DNA of 64,000 bases. Source: Gammaproteobacteria bacterium. Lineage in GTDB: Bacteria; Pseudomonadota; Gammaproteobacteria; SZUA-140. Each line of letters starts with the position of its first letter. The first letter of the stretch is position 1. A model generated the notes under the pieces. That model was not told the DNA's origin. It did not search any database and saw only the letters and a program-made list of their open reading frames with translations. The stretch is from positions 186,001 through 250,000 of the forward strand of contig JADJWH010000004.1 in NCBI GenBank assembly GCA_016716465.1, written 5' to 3'. The position numbers and the translations under genes are program-made. This document shows, one piece after another, positions 1 to 7,548 of this stretch.

Positions 1-799
1 GCAGGCTGTCGGGCAAACGCGCACCGCGTGCGCGCGCGACCAGCATCGCGCGCAACTGTTGCGGAATAACGATCACGCCGCTGGGGCGATGGCGATTCAA
101 CGAATCGATCATCTGCGCCACATCGAGTCCGGATGAACCTGCCAGACCTACCTTGCGCAAGGGGGGCACGTGGCAACGCGCGCCGGCGAGCAAGGGTACG
201 TAGACACCGCCCAGATTTTCCAGCAAGGTAGCGAGCGGGGTCAGACACAGACTGGCATCGTTTTCCGTCGCCGCGGTAACCTGGACCAGTACTTCGGCCT
301 TGTGCTCCAGCGCACGGCGCGAGAGGGAGACCCCGCGGGGCTCGCCGGTGCTGCCCGAGGTGTAGGTGATCTTGGCCGTATCGACCAATGCCCGCGCAGC
401 CTCCGTTCCGGACAGCATGGCCAGGGTCAGCGATTCCCCGGCGATGACGACCGTGGTCAGAACCGCCCCTGTCGCAAAGCGGGAAAGCCGCTCGGGCTGA
501 TCGGTAATCAGGCATTCCACACCGGCATCGCGCACGCTGTGCGCAAGTTGCTCATCGGTGAAGAACCCGGGCAGAGGAACACAAACGATATTTCCCGCCA
601 GCGCCGCCAGATCCGCGACGACCCAGGCCGGCCCGTTGTCCAGCAACAGCCCCACCGTGCGGCCGCGCAAGCGGTCCCGCAGGGAATCGATCTCGTCGAT
701 GAGAGCGCGATAGCTCAGGGTCGCGTGTTCACCCGCGACCGCGGGAATATCCGGCCTGACCCGGGCATGCGCCCGGATTTGCGTAATGATGCGGCTCAT
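1..799 (-). CDS. AMP-binding (acyl-CoA synthetase-like) enzyme, 3' part beyond the window
   Basis: About 266 N-terminal codons of an ANL-superfamily adenylating enzyme are visible; the gene runs off the left edge. The A3 phosphate-binding core ITYTSGSTGEPRG is intact, followed by a typical LTPLATLLENLGG stretch. Family members activate a carboxylate with ATP to an acyl-adenylate and pass it to CoA or a carrier thiol; the substrate cannot be told because the C-terminal domain is missing. The ATG directly follows the stop of the upstream hemolysin-family gene (TGAATG), so the two are almost certainly co-transcribed and translationally coupled. A biosynthetic partnership with that gene is inference. 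Confidence 0.85.
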   Translation of the reverse strand, partial: MSRIITQIRAHARVRPDIPAVAGEHATLSYRALIDEIDSLRDRLRGRTVGLLLDNGPAWVVADLAALAGNIVCVPLPGFFTDEQLAHSVRDAGVECLITDQPERLSRFATGAVLTTVVIAGESLTLAMLSGTEAARALVDTAKITYTSGSTGEPRGVSLSRRALEHKAEVLVQVTAATENDASLCLTPLATLLENLGGVYVPLLAGARCHVPPLRKVGLAGSSGLDVAQMIDSLNRHRPSGVIVIPQQLRAMLVARARGARLPDSL

Positions 800-1549
800 T
801 CAACAATCCGACCCGGATGCCACGTCGTAGACCGCGCGGGCCTGATTCCCAAGTCTCTGCGCCTCCAGCCAGAGGCTCCACAGCTTGCGCCTGTCCGGGC
901 GGATGGCTGCACCCAGTTGCTGGAATCCCTGCGCGATCTCGCCGTAGCACACCACCGGTCCGGCGTCATAGTAGCTCCCCCACTGGACTCGCTCCGCGGG
1001 TGGGAGTCGCGTGACATCCGCACGCGCATGAATCTTCAGGGGCAGCCCGAGGCGTATGAATGCGTTGTAGACGGGTGGAATGGCGGTGAAAACCACCCAC
1101 TCGTAGCCCGAGGAATAGAGATAGGCGGTCAAGGTCGCAATCAGCCAACGTGCCTGGCCGACGCTGGCAGGCGCCAGATTTCCCACTTCGACGATGGAAG
1201 AGCGCGAGATCCGGGACCGCCCGGTCTGCGCGGCGAGAAACGTCTCGATCTCGACGTCCAGGTAATGCTCCGAATACAGCCGCTCCTGCTCCGCCGGTCG
1301 TACGCCCGCGACGGCGCACAAGGCCTGATCTTCTCCTACCAGACTGAGCAGATCCGGGCAGAAGCTCGAGATTTCTGCTCCGTAGGTTCGACGGAAACGT
1401 TCACGCACGAAACCTTCCATGAGCGGTCGCAGCGGATCGAGGCGGTCGTGCCTGCCCAGCGTCAATGCAGTGCGCGGTTCCCCCAGACGCGGCAAGGCGG
1501 ACACCTCGCAGTGTGAATTTTCCGTGGTCAGATCAGTTTGGATACTCAT
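800..1549 (-). CDS. Thermostable hemolysin family protein (T_hemolysin, GNAT-like fold)
   Basis: A 249-residue protein matching the thermostable hemolysin family. Diagnostic stretches are SEHYLDVEIE, the RSSIVEVGNLA segment, and SGYEWVVFTA followed by FIRLGLPL. The family was named after a Vibrio haemolytic activity, but its core resembles GNAT/acyl-homoserine-lactone-synthase folds, so an acyl-transfer role is as likely as lysis. The frame is open for 56 more codons upstream, but the ATG at 1549 is chosen because it has an AGGTG ribosome site and the upstream residues look non-coding. It abuts the ligase downstream, suggesting a small-molecule acylation pair. Upstream lie an 11-bp-period direct repeat and a structured leader. 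Confidence 0.8.
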   Translation of the reverse strand: MSIQTDLTTENSHCEVSALPRLGEPRTALTLGRHDRLDPLRPLMEGFVRERFRRTYGAEISSFCPDLLSLVGEDQALCAVAGVRPAEQERLYSEHYLDVEIETFLAAQTGRSRISRSSIVEVGNLAPASVGQARWLIATLTAYLYSSGYEWVVFTAIPPVYNAFIRLGLPLKIHARADVTRLPPAERVQWGSYYDAGPVVCYGEIAQGFQQLGAAIRPDRRKLWSLWLEAQRLGNQARAVYDVASGSDC

Positions 1550-1597
1550 GTGCAACACCTGTTTCGGCCTACTACAGCGCCAAGAATAGGGTGTCGA

Positions 1598-1614
1598 ACT
1601 TAAAATACACTTAA
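1598..1614 (-). promoter_or_regulatory. 11-bp-period direct repeat upstream of the hemolysin-family gene
   Basis: The hexamer ACTTAA occurs at 1598-1603 and again at 1609-1614, exactly one helical turn apart, about 50-65 bp upstream of the start codon. The AT-rich core could double as a -10 region. Direct repeats at 11 bp are typical of OmpR/PhoB-class response-regulator sites. No regulator gene is adjacent, so the assignment is inference. Confidence 0.35.
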
Positions 1615-1662
1615 GCGGAATGCTTGAAAAAACGGAAAAATCCGCGAGGCCATCAACGCAAA

Positions 1663-1755
1663 GGCCCCGCTCGTGGCGAGGCCCCCGGAAACATGAAGCC
1701 TGCCAAGGCGCCGACATCCTTATCGGCTTTAGCTGTCATCGACAGGCCTTGACAG
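1663..1755 (-). promoter_or_regulatory. Structured leader: three-way junction followed by a terminator-like hairpin
   Basis: Read on the minus strand, CTGTCAAGGC (1755-1746) pairs with GCCTTGGCAG (1709-1700) in a 10-bp stem. The stem encloses a hairpin CTGTC-GAT-GACAG (1745-1733), a linker CTAAA, and a second hairpin GCCGA...TCGGC (1727-1710). It is followed by GGCCTCGC-CACGA-GCGGGGCC (1683-1663), an 8-bp stem ending in TTT. The order of a multi-helix domain and then a terminator-like hairpin upstream of an operon is that of a riboswitch or attenuator. No known class was recognised. The last hairpin could also simply terminate the TIR-like gene upstream. Confidence 0.4.
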
Positions 1756-1897
1756 AACTTATTCAGATAGACCGTGCGGGTTGCAAAAAGTTCACGCGAC
1801 AGAACACTACGCACGCCGGGCAACAGCCAGCGTCAGATCAGGTCTCAAAATAGAATTTCATGCGGCTCAGAGCCTGGCCATGCTGAACCGGAACCGC

Positions 1898-2281
1898 CTA
1901 TCTGTAATGCTCCAGGGCATCCACGAAGGCGGTGATTCTGTCCCAATCCCACGGGCTGGCGGCGACACCCTCCAGCCTGGTCGTATCGTGGGGATATGCC
2001 CAGATACCCCGGATTTTCTTTCTCGCCTCCTTTGCGCAATTGATCTCCCAATACTGACCCAGTGAAACCAAGGAGTTCTTGCTCACCAGGACGATCACGC
2101 CATCGGAACGGCGGATACGTCTTTGCACACGTCTCTTCCATTCCGCACTAAACGGTTCTTTTACCGAGAAATAGACGTATTCATACGGGCTCCTGGTATG
2201 AAGAGAATGGTTTCGCAGGATAGCCAGCTGCTGCTCATCCTCGCCGGCAAATGCCACGAAGACAATCTTCTTAACCGCCAT
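1898..2281 (-). CDS. Stand-alone TIR-like domain protein (ThsB/DUF1863 type)
   Basis: A 127-residue protein that is one TIR-like domain. It has an N-terminal beta strand KKIVFVAFAGEDEQQ, then DGVIVLVSKNS, and then YWEINCAKEA with a tryptophan-glutamate pair (W78-E79) where TIR-like NADases and ThsB-type proteins carry their active-site glutamate. No transmembrane segment or partner domain is present. Prokaryotic TIR-like proteins commonly cleave NAD or make cyclic nucleotide-type signals in phage defence. Here no effector (for example a SLOG or Thoeris ThsA protein) is adjacent, so a defence role is inference. It lies in an AT-richer accessory stretch and is transcribed away from the PAP2 gene. 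Confidence 0.7.
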   Translation of the reverse strand: MAVKKIVFVAFAGEDEQQLAILRNHSLHTRSPYEYVYFSVKEPFSAEWKRRVQRRIRRSDGVIVLVSKNSLVSLGQYWEINCAKEARKKIRGIWAYPHDTTRLEGVAASPWDWDRITAFVDALEHYR

Positions 2282-2514
2282 ACACCAACGCCTCCCAATT
2301 AGACGATCAGGTAAGGCCTAATATTACACAGAGCATCCTGATATCAAGGATATTTCTCTTAACTTTACTGAGAACTGGAGTAACGATATGAATCCGCCAC
2401 GGCATCAGCCTCCAGGGATCCGGAGAACACTGGAGCACCTGTCCCCTAAGGCTCTCTTAAGACGTAGGCGGAAAAATAACAGGTTCGTATCCTGTTCTAT
2501 AGGCCAGAACCTCG

Positions 2515-3267
2515 ATGCCATCAAATCTCGGTCCATGGACGTGGGCCCCCCCGCTCATCAGCATGCTTTTGCTAATCGTTCTCTGGCTTACCGATAGCAA
2601 CGAATCCTTGTTCATAGTCATCAATCAACAACGCCATATACCAGATCTGGCGTGGAGTTCGCTGATCATTCTGGGCGACAGCATGATTCTGTTCGCCGTA
2701 GCGCTGCCATTTTGTGGTCGACGTCCGGAGGTCATTCGCGCAGTGATTGTCTCGGCAATAGTTGCCGCATTAGCCGTACGCGGGCTGAAATGGCTTGTAG
2801 TTGAAATGCGCCCCGTGGCCGTCTTGGAAACAATTCATATAATCGGACCATCACTAAGAAAATCCTCATTCCCGTCTGGTCATGCCACAACGATATTTAC
2901 CTTTGTCGCGATCATATGCTTTTACACTTCGAAAAGATTATATAGAGTGCTTCTGGTCACCCTCGCTGTGTTGGTAGGAATTTCCCGCCTCGGTGTCGGC
3001 GCTCATTGGCCAACTGATGTAGTTGCCGGCGCTGCAATAGGCTGGGCATCAGCCATTGTCGGTGGAATATTGTCTGAGCGCTGGGAAGGTGGCATTAGTC
3101 TCACAGCTCAACGCATACTCGCCCTATTCCTATTAATTTGCACTATGAGTCTGCTTGGCATATATGACACGCATTATCCACAGGCGAATCCGATGCAATA
3201 CGCTATTGCAATCGCCGCGTTAATATTCGCAACGCCAGGACTAGTTCGCTTGGCCCGAACTCATTGA
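2515..3267 (+). CDS. PAP2 superfamily membrane phosphatase
   Basis: A 250-residue polytopic membrane protein with the full PAP2 signature: KWLVVEMRP (KX6RP), SSFPSGHATTI (PSGH) and SRLGVGAHWPTDVVAG (SRX5HX3D). Relatives dephosphorylate undecaprenyl pyrophosphate, phosphatidylglycerophosphate or lipid A at the periplasmic membrane face; sequence alone does not choose among these. It converges on eptA and overlaps its 3' end by 27 bp. A lipid A phosphatase role beside the phosphoethanolamine transferase is attractive but inferred. Base composition is lower in GC than the core genes. No convincing ribosome site precedes the ATG, so the start is less sure. Confidence 0.85.
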   Translation: MPSNLGPWTWAPPLISMLLLIVLWLTDSNESLFIVINQQRHIPDLAWSSLIILGDSMILFAVALPFCGRRPEVIRAVIVSAIVAALAVRGLKWLVVEMRPVAVLETIHIIGPSLRKSSFPSGHATTIFTFVAIICFYTSKRLYRVLLVTLAVLVGISRLGVGAHWPTDVVAGAAIGWASAIVGGILSERWEGGISLTAQRILALFLLICTMSLLGIYDTHYPQANPMQYAIAIAALIFATPGLVRLARTH

Positions 3268-4908
3268 GCCGCTCCCATGTTCTTGCTTTTGAACAATGCC
3301 GTTTGGATTACTGCGACGACTGAAGATATCCAGGTCAGGATTGTAAATGGGACTGGTCATATCGAAAGCACCCATAACGGTATGAAACACGTTCCTATGT
3401 GAGTAACTCCTTGCCTTTACCTCCGCCGCGTCAATATGAAACGGCTGCAGGGCCCTGAAGGATGTCGAGCGCCAGACAATGAAGGGTACTTTAATTTGAT
3501 ACTCAGGCGCGATCGAATAGGGCGCCCCGTGCAGATATGCGCCATGCTCCCCGAGCGACTCTCCGTGGTCTGATACATAGATCATTATAGCCGGGGTATC
3601 GTCCAGCTCCTGCAATGTGTGAATCACACGATTCAGAAAATAATCAGTATACAGAATGGTGTTGTCGTAGGCATTGATCAGAGAATCATGGCTGCATTTG
3701 AACAACTCGACTGTTTCACAAACGGGCTGAAATTTCTCGAACACTTTAGGATATCGAGTGCTATAAAGTGGTCCGTGGCTCCCCTTGGTATGCAACACAA
3801 CAAAAATCTTTTTCATTTCTGATTTTCTTATGCGTTCGACGAGATTGGTCAGCAGCGCGCTATCAAACGAACAATCCTCCCCTTCACACACTTTTTTGAG
3901 ATCGCTGGATTTCTCATACGTTGTCACATCAATCGGCGGCTCGCCCCAGTTGGCTGAACGCCATATCACATCAATACCATGTCGTTTCAGGTAACTTGGC
4001 AATGGCTCGTAATCGGAGGCATCCGACTCGGTATAGGACAACATGCACAATACCGATGCCGTGGTGTAGGTCGAGCACGCTGACGCGTCCAGCGCCAGGA
4101 TGTCAGACTTGGTGAGATATGGATTGGTATTTCTTTCATATCCGTAAAGAGAGAAGTTTTGTGCGCGGGCCGCTTCTCCAATGACCAGCACTACAACCGT
4201 TTTATTGTCACTATTGAACGTCGCGGGAGGAAGCAGCTCTTGATGTCTTTCCTGCGCTATTTGTTCCTGTTTGAAACGCACGCTATTTGCAACATATGAC
4301 CACGGTATCAGCAATCCGCCCAGCACCTTGGCATGCTTATCTATCCACAACCATGAGGATGAATTGACATATATGTACAGCACACCGACCAGGGTAATCA
4401 CCAACGTTTGCCCGGTCAGCCTTAATCGCCGTACAGACTTGATGCGAGTTCTAAATACCAGGAATGCTGGAACAATGCCTAGAACCACCATATACGCCAG
4501 TATCATGGGGTGAAATAGGTCAGCCGCCTCATCGGTTCGCGTGTTGAACACATTCCCCATCATTGCCTTGTCGAGAACAACGTGATACTTCGTCATAAAA
4601 TAAAATGCCAGCGAATTGGCCACTGCGATAATCATGCTGAATGGCTTCGCCAGAAATGGCATCAGCATGAAGATCAGGTAATACGCCCAGAGCGACAACA
4701 TCCCCAGCAGAATTACAACTACCATCAGGGCAGAGAACCCATGCCACGACAGAATATTAATGTTGTCTGAAATAAAGGAAAGCAGCGGGTAGTTGTAAAG
4801 AACAATCCAACCGAGGATATTGCATGCAATAAAAGACAGCGCGCCAACCTCAGCAGATACATCGACCCCGGCAATAAAAGATCTGAATCTGGCAAGGGAA
4901 CTCATCAT
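3241..4908 (-). CDS. eptA: Lipid A phosphoethanolamine transferase
   Basis: A 555-residue protein of the EptA/MCR class. The first 190 or so residues hold five membrane helices; the rest is a periplasmic alkaline-phosphatase-fold domain. VVLVIGEAARAQNFSLYGY carries the metal-binding Glu, CSTYTTASVLCM contains the nucleophilic Thr near residue 280, and SDHGESLGEHGAYLHG supplies further zinc ligands. Such enzymes move phosphoethanolamine from phosphatidylethanolamine to lipid A phosphate and can lower polymyxin sensitivity. The gene starts with two consecutive ATG codons; the outer one is used. It overlaps the convergent PAP2 gene and shares its lower GC content. Confidence 0.93.
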   Translation of the reverse strand: MMSSLARFRSFIAGVDVSAEVGALSFIACNILGWIVLYNYPLLSFISDNINILSWHGFSALMVVVILLGMLSLWAYYLIFMLMPFLAKPFSMIIAVANSLAFYFMTKYHVVLDKAMMGNVFNTRTDEAADLFHPMILAYMVVLGIVPAFLVFRTRIKSVRRLRLTGQTLVITLVGVLYIYVNSSSWLWIDKHAKVLGGLLIPWSYVANSVRFKQEQIAQERHQELLPPATFNSDNKTVVVLVIGEAARAQNFSLYGYERNTNPYLTKSDILALDASACSTYTTASVLCMLSYTESDASDYEPLPSYLKRHGIDVIWRSANWGEPPIDVTTYEKSSDLKKVCEGEDCSFDSALLTNLVERIRKSEMKKIFVVLHTKGSHGPLYSTRYPKVFEKFQPVCETVELFKCSHDSLINAYDNTILYTDYFLNRVIHTLQELDDTPAIMIYVSDHGESLGEHGAYLHGAPYSIAPEYQIKVPFIVWRSTSFRALQPFHIDAAEVKARSYSHRNVFHTVMGAFDMTSPIYNPDLDIFSRRSNPNGIVQKQEHGSGSMSSGQAN

Positions 4909-5342
4909 TCATTTACCGTCATTGTGAATAGCGGGTTACCGGAATCCATGGATATACCAGATTTCAATTTGAATCCTCTGAATCGGCTGTAAAACTGGGC
5001 GCGGCGCCCACGCGCGCTTCGGGAGCGTATGGTGCTTGAAGATTTACGTTACTGACCGATCTCCACACCCCTCTCTCGTATAGGAGAAGATTCCTTCATT
5101 CGGAAGTTCATCCCGCTGACATTAATGGATGGATTTGCCGTCCAGGGCTCCAACGTGCTGAAAGACTCAACACTGTCTAGCGAGGCGTAGTAGTTAGGTA
5201 ATAAGCATTGCCTCCACCAGAATATCAACTACCCCGGTACGCCACAGTACGTGCGCGGCGCGGAGACGGAATCTGATTGCCTACAAAACGGCCATACCCA
5301 AACGCGCAACCGAAGGAGAAATCTATAAATCCATGAATAGTT
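4909..5342. other. Intergenic stretch between eptA and the tRNA gene
   Basis: These 434 bases have no convincing gene. All frames break within about 45 codons, and base composition is lower in GC than the flanking core. The eptA promoter must lie at its left end. A short open stretch around 5087-5190 could be a decayed gene but matches nothing recognised. Confidence 0.5.
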
Positions 5343-5419
<77 letters not shown>

Positions 5420-5545
5420 GGAATGCGCGCAAGTATAGCGCAGCGTGGTGAAATGCACACCACACTGCCGCGGGAGCAGGCATACGGATACAGAGAGAAG
5501 GCAGTTGTATTCCGGTTTTCGATCCGGAACGGTGCTGCAAAACGC

Positions 5546-5569
5546 GCAGGGAGCCGCCCGGCTCCCTGC
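5546..5569 (-). terminator. Rho-independent terminator after rpoD
   Basis: Read on the minus strand, GCAGGGAGCCG pairs perfectly with CGGCTCCCTGC across a 2-base gap, followed by GCGTTTT. It sits 34 bases past the rpoD stop codon and closes the macromolecular synthesis operon. Confidence 0.8.
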
Positions 5570-5602
5570 ATCACAGCGAGGCGTTTTCCGCGTCTCCCGC
5601 CA

Positions 5603-7447
5603 TCAATCCACGAAACTGCGCAATGCCTCCGAGCGGCTCGGATGGCGCAGCTTGCGCAGGGCCTTGGCCTCGATCTGGCGGATGCGTTCACGCGTGACGT
5701 CGAACTGCTTGCCGACTTCTTCCAGCGTGTGATCGGTATTCATGTCGATACCGAAGCGCATGCGCAGCACCTTGGCCTCGCGCGCGGTCAGGCTCTCGAG
5801 TACCGCGGTAGTGGCCTCGCGCAGGCCGGCGATGGTCGCTGCCTCGGGCGGCGACAGCATGTTCGAGTCCTCTATGAAATCGCCCAGATGGGAGTCCTCG
5901 TCGTCACCGATCGGAGTCTCCATCGAGATCGGCTCCTTCGCGATCTTGAGCACCTTGCGGATCTTGTCTTCCGGCATGTCCATGCGCGCGGCGAGCTCGT
6001 CCGGGGTGGCTTCGCGCCCCATCTCCTGCAGCATCTGGCGCGAGATGCGGTTCAGCTTGTTGATGGTTTCGATCATATGAACCGGGATTCGGATGGTACG
6101 GGCCTGGTCGGCGATCGAGCGCGTGATGGCCTGGCGGATCCACCATGTCGCATAGGTCGAGAACTTGTAACCGCGGCGATATTCGAACTTGTCCACCGCC
6201 TTCATCAGTCCGATGTTGCCTTCCTGGATCAGGTCAAGGAACTGGAGGCCGCGATTGGTGTATTTCTTCGCAATCGAGATGACCAGGCGCAGATTGGCCT
6301 CCACCATCTCCTTCTTGGCGCGGCGCGCCTTGGCCTCGCCGATGGACATCTTGCGGTTGATGTCCTTGATCTCGTTGATCGCCATGTTCGATTCGGTCTG
6401 GATCGAGATCAGTTTCTTCTGTGCGCGCAGGATTTCGTCCTGGTGCGCCTCCAGCACCTTGGAATACTTCTTGCCAGCCTTGATCTGGCGTGGCAGCCAG
6501 TTGAGATCCGTCTCATTGTCCGGAAAGGAGGTGATGAATTCCTTGCGCGGCATGTGCGCGTTGGCGACACACACCGTCATGATGATCTTTTCCTGCGCGC
6601 GGATACGCTCCACCGTCTCGCGCAGGTTGTTGATCAACTGGTCCGTCATGCGCTGGGTGAGCTTGAAGGTCATGAAGCAATCGGTCAGCTCGCGGAGCAG
6701 CTTGGCCGTCTTGTCGTGGCCGCGGCCGTGCTTGTCGACCGCCGTCAAGGACTTCTTGTAGAGCTTCTCAAGCTCTTCGAAGCGGATGCGCGCCACCTCC
6801 GGATCCGGGCCGGTGTCCGCGGCCTCACCGCTTTCACTGCCCTCCTCATCGGCCTCCGCCTCGCCGGCATCCTCGACGAACTCCTCCTCGACCACCGCCG
6901 CCTGAACCATCGGCACGCTGTCGTTCTCGTCTTCATTGGGGTCGACATAACCGGAAATCAGGTCGCCCAGCCGCACTTCGTTGGCCTGAACCTTCTGATA
7001 GGAGCGCAGCAGCTCGGCAATGGTGTCAGGATATTCCGTCAGGGCGAGCAGCATCTGGCGCTGGCCGCTTTCGATACGCTTGGCGATCTTGATCTCGCCC
7101 TCGCGGGTCAGCAGCTCGACGGTGCCCATTTCACGCATATACATGCGCACGGGATCGGTCGTGCGACCAAATTCGCTGTCCACGCTGGCGAGAGCGGCGG
7201 CCGCTTCCTCGGCGGCATCATCATCGCCGTCCACCGCGGCATCGTTCATCAGCAGACTTTCGGTATCCGGCGCGAACTCGTGCACCGTGATCCCCATATC
7301 GTTGATCATGCCGATGATGTCCTCGATCTGCTCGGGATCGACGATGTCGTTGGGCAGGTGGTCGTTCACCTCGCGATAGGTCAGGTACCCCTGTTCCTTG
7401 CCCTTGGCAATCAAGGTTTTGAGCTGCGATTGCTGATCCTGCTTCAT
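5603..7447 (-). CDS. rpoD: RNA polymerase primary sigma factor RpoD (sigma-70)
   Basis: 614 residues, the usual gammaproteobacterial length. Region 1.1 lies at the N terminus, followed by an acidic non-conserved insert. Core region 2 shows EMVEANLRLVISIAKKY, LDLIQEGNIGLMKAVDKFEY and FSTYATWWIRQAITRSIADQ (2.1-2.4, with the -10 recognition helix). Region 4.2 at the C terminus has TLEEVGKQFDVTRERIRQIE. It directs core polymerase to housekeeping -35/-10 promoters. It lies 101 bases downstream of dnaG in the conserved rpsU-yqeY-dnaG-rpoD order and is followed by a strong terminator. Confidence 0.98.
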   Translation of the reverse strand: MKQDQQSQLKTLIAKGKEQGYLTYREVNDHLPNDIVDPEQIEDIIGMINDMGITVHEFAPDTESLLMNDAAVDGDDDAAEEAAAALASVDSEFGRTTDPVRMYMREMGTVELLTREGEIKIAKRIESGQRQMLLALTEYPDTIAELLRSYQKVQANEVRLGDLISGYVDPNEDENDSVPMVQAAVVEEEFVEDAGEAEADEEGSESGEAADTGPDPEVARIRFEELEKLYKKSLTAVDKHGRGHDKTAKLLRELTDCFMTFKLTQRMTDQLINNLRETVERIRAQEKIIMTVCVANAHMPRKEFITSFPDNETDLNWLPRQIKAGKKYSKVLEAHQDEILRAQKKLISIQTESNMAINEIKDINRKMSIGEAKARRAKKEMVEANLRLVISIAKKYTNRGLQFLDLIQEGNIGLMKAVDKFEYRRGYKFSTYATWWIRQAITRSIADQARTIRIPVHMIETINKLNRISRQMLQEMGREATPDELAARMDMPEDKIRKVLKIAKEPISMETPIGDDEDSHLGDFIEDSNMLSPPEAATIAGLREATTAVLESLTAREAKVLRMRFGIDMNTDHTLEEVGKQFDVTRERIRQIEAKALRKLRHPSRSEALRSFVD

Positions 7448-7548
7448 ATGGCGTCCCGACCTCTGGTCGACTGATTAACGATAAACGGCCGATTCTACTA
7501 CATGCCATCGGGGATTGAGAACATCCCCCGGCATGGGCCACAGCACCT

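Noticed and set aside
170..1516. Open frame on the plus strand across the first two genes
   Set aside because: Both minus-strand products match known families in good frames; this is a shadow.
1700..1755. Cyclic-di-GMP riboswitch
   Set aside because: The stretch AGCTAAAGCC is only vaguely like the conserved core, and the essential upstream GGCAAACC-type element and tetraloop are not present.
5087..5190. Possible transposase or gene remnant before the tRNA
   Set aside because: Only about 40 open codons with no recognisable motif and no inverted repeats around it.
5423..7474. Long plus-strand open frame opposite rpoD
   Set aside because: rpoD is certain on the other strand; the antisense product has a skewed composition and no domain.
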